Assembly (NCBI GenBank): GCA_951640165.1 | Contig: OX621234.1 | Location: 31,562,549 to 31,626,548 of the forward strand | Origin: Pseudoips prasinana | Taxonomy: Eukaryota; Arthropoda; Insecta; Lepidoptera; Nolidae | Direction: 5' to 3' | Length of the DNA: 64,000 nt | Part shown: piece after piece, positions 57,413 to 64,000 of the stretch | Layout of the letters: the number at the start of each line of letters is the position of its first letter | Numbering within the stretch: position 1 is the stretch's first letter | Notes under the pieces: generated by a model | What the model was told of the DNA's origin: nothing | The model's input: the letters and a program-made list of their open reading frames with translations, nothing else | Database searches by the model: none | Made by a program: the position numbers and the translations under genes

Positions 57413-57419
57413 ATTCTAA

Positions 57420-58286
57420 CATAAACTTCATGTTTTCAATGTGGGAAACAGAATAGTCAATAATTAATGGGTAAACCTAGCAAAAAAAACTGGAAAATGC
57501 CATGAATGCATAGCAGTTTGAACACTCATGGATTCATATTTTGTCATCAATATCCAAATGTAATCTTTGCCTGGGGTAAAACGGATGAAGTTGTTTTTTA
57601 TGGTTCTTGAAATTAAAAAGTTAGCGTGTAAGCAATTAATTGGCTATCGTACATAGATAGCTATGGTCTTTTCTGCAAAAGCAGGATATGTATCTTAGTA
57701 TCTACGTTCCACGTTATAAAATATCCGTCCTCCTATATTCCCAATATTACATAACGTTTATACATCAGCCGCGGGACTCCGAAGTAATTTGTTCCTTATT
57801 GAGGACAATTTAAGATTGTCAAAATAGCTCGTAGAAAATATTTTTTTTGATCTTTCATATCCCCGCCCTCCTACCCTGTTATTAGTGTTATTATCTATAG
57901 ATAGTTTTATAAGGCAGGGGGAATGCCTGCGCATGCCACCAGCAAAAAGTGTCTGCGGGTGGGTATGTTGTACTCGCACCGACTAAACCTAACCTGCCGT
58001 GGACTTCTCTTGGCGAATATTAAATATAACTGACACGATAAGATTCAAAAGTAATTAGCACGCCAGCCAATAAAATAATCAAAGCCCACCTCCTTAAAAG
58101 AGGGAACATTGTGTGCAAACGAAAAATAAATAAGCGTGTATACTTCTTGCCAAAGTGGTAAAATTTGCGTGCACCCAATATATTCTTGTTAATAACTACA
58201 CAAACCAGTATTCATAATCATAAATTAACTCGTTTACTAATGAACTTGCATGAGACTACAATATTAACAATTTCCATTTCCATTAG
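57420..58286. other. intron sequence without a recognised element
   Basis: No repeat head, foldback or supported frame. It forms the 3' end of intron 4. Confidence 0.35.
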
Positions 58287-58415
58287 GCTGGAGACACCAC
58301 TCATACTAACGATCCACGCGCCAAAAGCAAATTCGGCTGTTCAGCAGTTATTCAACAGCGGTCGACCGCCGCCGCCCGCCATAGAACCGCAACTAGTCAC
58401 CTCCGAAACACTCAG
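58287..58415 (+). CDS. host gene exon 5
   Basis: Acceptor TTTCCATTTCCATTAG and donor CAG/GTAAGG. One base completes Arg, then 42 codons and two bases. It reads LETPLILTIHAPKANSAV, QQLFNSGRPPPPAIEP and QLVTSETL. The proline run and the beta-like LILTIHAP stretch look conserved. The phase fits exon 6 (AG plus A gives Arg). The family is unknown to me. Confidence 0.75.
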
Positions 58416-59655
58416 GTAAGGAAAACTTCATTTGACTAAGCATATATATTATTTGGTCTTTTAAACATATGTGTGGTAATACTTATGACGCCATAACTCA
58501 TCCAGACTCCGGTCCGTAACCGTCACAATTTGGAAAGGATTGAACTGACTCAGTTCTTATTTCTTTTTAACTTTAAAAATAACTTAATACTTTTCATGTA
58601 GCTATCAAAAATATTTTTATTTATTATTTTGCATTGTAAAATGTTCAATATCATACCACCATTATTTTGGAAACATCTAGACTTGAACCGTAGACAGACA
58701 TAAATATCAAAACTACAATGTTACTCTTATTACTATGGAAACTAAAAAGGAATCTTCTTTCGGGTATTTAAGATCAATTTTTATCTGTTTATCTGTCAAG
58801 ACCTTTATTTAACGGTTTTAGGACTTGATCATTTATTTGTCATGTACCTGTCAGGAACCTTTCTATTTGCCACTTTAGTGTGAAGTACTGAAGTATATTT
58901 TGATTTAGACGAGATTCTAAATGTACGACTTTAATAACCGTATTTTGGAAGTGAAAACTTTTTTGAGTGCGTTGAGTACTTTTTGGTAGAGCAAAAATCA
59001 TAGAACTCGAGTCATCATCACGTCACGCTTTCCATGGCTATATCTATACTGTGTACATATGTGTACTTTTGGGTGAACAATAAGCGTGAAATGATATATA
59101 CCTCGAACGTCGTTTTTGACACAAAAACTAGACTTTATTTCATTTCTATCGGCAGGCCCCAAAGACTGCCGCATGTTTCTGTTTACATTCCATGCAGTAC
59201 ATAATTTGCGACAGCTAAACACGCAGTAAGATCATATGTTAAACTTTGCAAGAGTCTTAATATTTAGAGAATTAAGAGAATTGTGTAGACTTTTTGCTGC
59301 TAGCTGAACAATTAATCAATTGTATCGTTAACAAAGTCTGTGATATTATAATTATACTATACGTGATCAGTGCTACAAAATTTGACAATACGTCTAACGT
59401 ATAAATTAAATTATATATTCGGGGACTGAACTTAAGTAGAAACGTGCTCAATTTTCCGTAATTAACAACATACACACAAAGTTGTATTGATCCATCGGCG
59501 CACGAGTTACACATGCCATTTTAAAATTTTACTTTTGTCATTTTACCTAATTTCTAAACTTAAATTATTTAGCTCATTTTTTTTACAAATGTACCAGTAC
59601 AATTTAGTTTCAGGAGCTAAGGATAACTGAGCTATAGGAACAAAAAAATAAATGG

Positions 59656-59751
59656 ATTTACGTACAAACTGGTAATTCTGTGAAACATTAAATATAAGTA
59701 TTAAATAACTTATATTTAATGTTTCACAGAATTACCAGTTTGTACGTAAAT
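59656..59751. repeat. perfect foldback, 44-bp arms, 8-nt loop
   Basis: Arm 59656-59699 is the exact reverse complement of 59708-59751 with no mismatch. It is in intron 5 of the host gene and would form a 44-bp double-stranded RNA stem in the pre-mRNA. The flanks are A-rich on both sides. Confidence 0.97.
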
Positions 59752-60423
59752 GAAAAATAAAATACTACCTAGAATATACATATACCTACAAATTCTGGAT
59801 ATAAAAAAGATACTGCTGCAATCTCATAATTATACATTTTTAGTGTTCAATTATATACTATGCCTACTAACGAATTAATTCATCAGTGGTGGCTGGAAGC
59901 GCAGTTTGCCATTTTGGTGACGCTCAGATTTAAGTTCATTCGTTTAAACATCAATTTCAGTTTGTCTGTTCATCAGAGACGCAAGAATGTATTAAGTTAC
60001 TAAATAGGTTATTTTTTTGAAGTGATAACTTCTTTAGCGGCGTAGTGCACTTTTTTGGGATGGGTAGAAAATGTTAAACTCGCCTCAGGACACGTGACCT
60101 GATCGAATATTCGTAAGACAGAGGGTCTTTTTTTATTCAGACTGGCCGTTTCTACACTCACATTACCGCAGCATTTTTTTTGTGAAAATTTTTTGAGTAG
60201 CGTTGTGCACTTCTTTTTCTTAATTATGTAGGATTTTTTATAGCCGACTGCCTAACCAAAATTAATTATATTTTTAAATTTATTCCCACTATAGGGAGGG
60301 CAGTAATTACTTACGCCCAAATGTGGGATGTAGGATCTTCCACTTGCCATTCGGATCAAATAAACACTACTTTCCGAGTATAAGAAATGAAGTTGTTTTT
60401 TATGTTTTACTCGTATTGCACAG

Positions 60424-60544
60424 AGCTTGGGATGCCGGAGTGAGACCGAAGACTGAAGATGCGGCAGTGCGTCGTGTTGCAGAAAGAAATGCGTTACGGT
60501 GTTCCCTCCTCCGCAGTGAAGCCAGGAAAAAGCAACAGCCTAAG
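60424..60544 (+). CDS. host gene exon 6, last exon in the window
   Basis: Acceptor TTTTACTCGTATTGCACAG and donor AAG/GTATGA. One base completes Arg, then 40 codons, ending in phase 0. It reads AWDAGVRPKTEDAAVRRVA, ERNALRCSLLRSEARKK and QQPK. The region from AAVRRVAERN onward should form a basic amphipathic helix. The gene must continue beyond 60544, but no further exon is clear before 64000. GC content is well above the flanks. Confidence 0.75.
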
Positions 60545-61219
60545 GTATGATACTAATCTACTCGACTCACTTACAATAAAACATAGAAGCTGTTATTTTG
60601 AATCAAAATCAATGTAAATCGGTCATCATGTTTAAGATAGTTTGTGTAATAGACTAAATAAACATGTATAATAGACTCCGTAGCATCCGTAGTAAACCGT
60701 AGCCGCTTCGTTTTCGTAACTTGTAAACGAACTTGCTACGAACTACTACGAGATTTATAAAGAACAGAAAAATAATAGCGAACGTAGAATTATTCACCAA
60801 GTTGATAGAACAGCATCCCGGGTGACCAATTCGATCCCAATTATAACGAATCCAGTGCTTAGTTTAAAATTACCTCCTGGGTTAGGCACGTAGCCAATGA
60901 CAATATTATCAGTACAACGAGGCAACTCATTTTATGATGATGATTTATCAATGTGTAACATATTCCCCTTTTCTCCTTCTTTGAGAAAATCAGTACTACT
61001 GGTATTTATTCTAACTAGCAGGAATATAACCAATTAGTGCTCAGTTTAAAAAATTGTTTTGGTTAACGTATATAAATAACTGAATATTGGGCACTGCAGA
61101 AAATTAAAAATAACCGATCACTATTCCGATTTTATTTTGTTCCAATTTCATTTTAGCGAAAACTTTTACCATTTTTATTATATGCATTATTTGAAATTTT
61201 CATAGAGTAATATAGCTCC

Positions 61220-61252
61220 GCAAAATAATACCTACCTAGGGTATTATTTTGC
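61220..61252. repeat. perfect foldback, 13-bp arms, 7-nt loop
   Basis: Arm 61220-61232 is the exact reverse complement of 61240-61252. Confidence 0.9.
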
Positions 61253-61447
61253 CGATCTGTATTTCACCAATTTACAAAATAACTTTTTGATATTGGCCAA
61301 ATCCTCTTTTGATTTTTTTTTATTTGTTTAAATGTTTTATATGCTATATTTTCCTGGCTGAGGCCAGCTTGCCGACGTAATGACGGCAATGTTTTAAAAA
61401 AATTTAAACAAAGAATTTGCGATTTTTGTGAAGTAGCTACTATCGAC

Positions 61448-61533
61448 ACAAATATCTGTTCTGGGTGGGTATCTAACCCATGACCTGCGACGTGTAAGGC
61501 AAGCATTTAACAACAACGCCAATCGGCCCGTCA
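61448..61533 (-). mobile_element. SINE family 1 head, antisense
   Basis: The complement of GGGTGGGTATCTAACCCATG is the B box. Only the tRNA-like head is present. Confidence 0.65.
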
Positions 61534-61631
61534 ATTGTATATGTCTGCGTTGTATTTGATGAATATCTTCTTTTGAATTCTTTATGATACTTTGTCAATG
61601 AATTAACTTAACTAACTAACTAAAACTAAAT

Positions 61632-61873
61632 AGGGACAATGTCACACAGATCATCCTAGCCCCAAACTAAGCAAAGCTGGTACTATGGGTACCAGGCGAC
61701 GATATACCTACATACTTATATATATAGATAAATACTTAAATACATAGAAAACATCCATGACTCTGAAACAAATATTTGTGCTCATCACACAAATATTTGC
61801 ACTTACCGCGATTCGAGCCCAGGACCACCAGCTTCGTAGGCAGGAGCACTACCAACTAGGCTACGGTGACCAT
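61632..61873 (-). mobile_element. SINE family 1, antisense, full length
   Basis: The complement carries the B box from GCGATTCGAGCCCAGG and, at the other end, the body block from CCCCAAACTAAGCAAAGCTG. Confidence 0.75.
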
Positions 61874-61995
61874 CTGACTTAGGTAAGTATATTGTTATAA
61901 ACGCGTTTCCTAAGTTTGTATGATACAGTCCACTTTACCTTCATTGTTAGTTAATAATAAACTGTTACACGGTATATACGTTGTTACATTATCTC

Positions 61996-62235
61996 TTGGG
62001 ACAACTAACACACTGCCATCTGATCCCCAATTAGAAAGAGCCTGTAATATGGCAACCAGACAACCGATAAGCATACCTACTTATATATTTCTAACTATAT
62101 ACATATTATAGATAAATTACAGCCAGACACACAACAAATAATCGTGCTCATAACACAAAGATTTGTCCTGAGTGGGTATCGAACCCATGACCTTTTAGAA
62201 GTCAGGATTTCTTACCACTAGACCAACATGCCAGT
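61996..62235 (-). mobile_element. SINE family 1, antisense, full length
   Basis: B box complement in GAGTGGGTATCGAACCCATG (62170-62189). The body reaches CATCTGATCCCCAATTAG. It lies in tandem with the copy at 61632. Confidence 0.75.
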
Positions 62236-62239
62236 AGTA

Positions 62240-63080
62240 TAATACTTATAATGCATAAGTTCATTGAGTAATAAGAAACTATTAAATAATTTTATCTTTT
62301 TGTCCCATTATTATCCGTGACTATAAACTTTCTCAAATACTCTACTGATCGTCAAATGGTTTTAGAATCGACCTTTGAGAAAGAATGTTTTACATAGTAA
62401 TAAATCTAAATTACTCTTTTAAAAATACTATTAAGATAAATTCAAGGCCATGTGTGTTATATATTCATACACTTTATGTAAGATTAAACCTTTGATATCC
62501 AAAAATATACTAATTAGCTTTGTTAACCCTTCATCCACCATAGCGTATGTTCATAATTTATTGGTTTAAGCTCTTATTTCAACACAACAGGGTTTAGAAT
62601 TAGGTGGGAACTATTATACTGTTGTAATTTAATGGTATTAATTAAGGATTAATACCCTTAACTAATATATATAGAAAGTGTGTGTATGATTCCTTGTGGA
62701 GAATACCTATTGACGTATTTAATTATTTTCATACTATCGTTGATAGAAATAAACTCAATGATAAATGAATAATTTCAATCGGTGTAATTATCGGGGTCTA
62801 AACATTGGCTTGTGTCCTGTTTTTATAAGTGGATCCCATAGTAAAAAAAGACACACCAAGCTGGTGCTTGGTGTGCCTTACTTCTTATTTGACCACCTAA
62901 CTTTTTATTTGAACTATTTTCAATTCACGTACATATATTCAGTGGACTTGCGCTTGACACAATTTCACCTGTTGGGAAGCAAAACTTTGTTCTAAGCGTC
63001 ACCCGCGTCAATCACGCGTATTCCTTTGTGAGCCTGAAAGCATGTTGGTCGCATGAGCATAAAAGAGGAAACAAAGCCGT
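62240..63080. other. no feature recognised
   Basis: Apart from a 10-bp foldback at about 62852-62875, nothing supported is seen. Confidence 0.4.
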
Positions 63081-63082
63081 TC

Positions 63083-63223
63083 GTACAGACGCCAGCAAAT
63101 CAAGCTACCCTAATCTGACAAATTTTCCCAATTAAAAGAAAACCTTAGGCTTTTGTGATAAAGTTGAAAATCTATAAATTAAATTTTGCAGATTGGGGTA
63201 GCTGGATGTGCTGGCGTCTGTAC
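63083..63223 (-). mobile_element. MITE, copy 2 (about 141 bp)
   Basis: Ends GTACAGACGCCAGC and its complement. The inner sequence is reversed relative to 54533-54675, so it is in the opposite orientation. Arms of about 40 nt are imperfectly complementary. Confidence 0.85.
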
Positions 63224-63470
63224 AATAACACTATCCTCTTGATTACGTGTTATTTTTCCTTAACTACCTTTTTATGTATTTTTTCCTTATTGAAAATATT
63301 TCATGAAATCATACAAATACCTACCTAATCAAATATCGAGAGTACCATCCGTATTTTTAAACGTTCCTTGCCTCCACTCGATGAGAAAATACTAAGGCGA
63401 TTACTGCGGCGGCGGCATTTGTACATTGACATCACTATTATGTAGAACTTTGTAGGCTTCAGTTTTTTTA

Positions 63471-63589
63471 TCCTAACTAATATTATAAATGTGAAAGTAA
63501 CTCTGTCTGTCTGTTACTCTTTCACGCCAAAACTACTGAACGGATTTTAATGAAAGTTTAACGCGGGTAAGACCGCGGGGCACAGCTAG
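63471..63589 (+). mobile_element. 119-bp Helitron with intact ends
   Basis: Starts A/TCCTAACTAATATTATAAATG, contains GTTACTCTTTCACGCCAAAA, a 3' hairpin CGCGGGTAAGACCGCG and ends CAGCTAG/T. All hallmarks (A/T target, TC start, hairpin, CTAG end) are present. Confidence 0.85.
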
Positions 63590-63921
63590 TTTAATATAAA
63601 TCTTCAATATAAAGAAAATATTATGAAGTTTTACTCTTACTTATATTTCTATTGATTGCTGCCTATATCCATATGTATTGCTTGTTCAGATTGTATTCTA
63701 TATAGCCTCTTAATTACTTAGTCCAATCTATTATAGAGGAGAGTAATCCTGTGAATATGAGTATACATACATAATTAAGTAATAGCAGTTTAATAGCCCA
63801 CATAAATAGAATTATTTTCTGTTGCATTATGACCTTGATAAGTACAACTGTTTGTTAATATCTAAGTACTGAATAAATTTCGTTATCTAAGTCTACCAAC
63901 AACTTATATAGTAGTAAGTAG

Positions 63922-64000
63922 TTTTTCTCGGGCCATTTGGACTCGTTGGAAGATACTGGCTTTTCAAGCCGCAAGTCGTGAGTTAGATTCCCACCCAGGA
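63922..64000 (+). mobile_element. SINE family 1 head, cut by the window end
   Basis: GACTCGTTGGAAGATACTGGC (A-box region), then GTCGTGAGTTAGATTCCCACC (B box) up to 63995. Confidence 0.65.

Overview
The window looks like a moth or butterfly (Lepidoptera) chromosome. It is AT-rich and gene-poor, and it is full of element families that I recognise from general knowledge as lepidopteran: tRNA-derived SINEs with a GGTTCGA B box, RTE 3' ends finishing in GATGATGAT, short Helitrons of the TC...CTAG type, and LINEs of CR1-like, Jockey-like, RTE-like and R1-like type. No rRNA gene, true tRNA gene or CRISPR was seen.

The only clear host gene is one I had to assemble from short exons on the + strand: 5804-6005, 21976-22038, 44947-45083, 52017-52201, 58287-58415 and 60424-60544. 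Every junction has AG/GT borders and every reading phase fits (1-1, 1-1, 0-0, 2-2, 2-2). They give about 279 residues of a polar, probably disordered protein. Its second half carries a basic GGILKGGRLWK stretch, an RSVRF (RVxF-like) motif and a helical Arg-rich segment. I do not recognise the family. The introns, up to 23 kb long, hold nearly everything else. The last four exons are solid; the first two are predictions. A possible second gene is a 66-residue peptide with a signal sequence on the - strand (1730-1930).

Layout. 1-5.8 kb: RTE, SINE, Helitron and Jockey-like fragments plus the small peptide. 6-22 kb (predicted intron 1): SINE, Helitron, decayed RTE, CR1-like and CR1/Jockey-like copies, and a decayed BS-like LINE (17.9-20.2 kb). 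22-45 kb (intron 2): a CG-rich PIF/Harbinger-like MITE, an apparently intact two-ORF CR1-like LINE (24.5-29.2 kb), then Helitrons, SINEs, LINE tails, an R1 fragment, a 5S rRNA-derived SINE and a BS-like LINE (43.5-44.7 kb). 45-52 kb (intron 3): three Helitrons and an R1-clade LINE in antisense (47.8-51.9 kb) with intact ORF2 and truncated gag-like ORF1. 52-60 kb: a Jockey-like end, a MITE, tandem SINEs and RTE tails. 60.5-64 kb: a cluster of antisense SINEs, a second MITE copy and a clean 119-bp Helitron.

The most unusual signal is the number of short, almost perfect foldbacks of unique sequence. At least eight have arms of 22-44 bp with little or no mismatch, mostly with loops of 2-8 nt, and several smaller ones exist. 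Their arms are unrelated to each other, so they are not copies of one MITE. They look like independent local inversion-duplication (template-switch) events, or hairpin RNA precursors.
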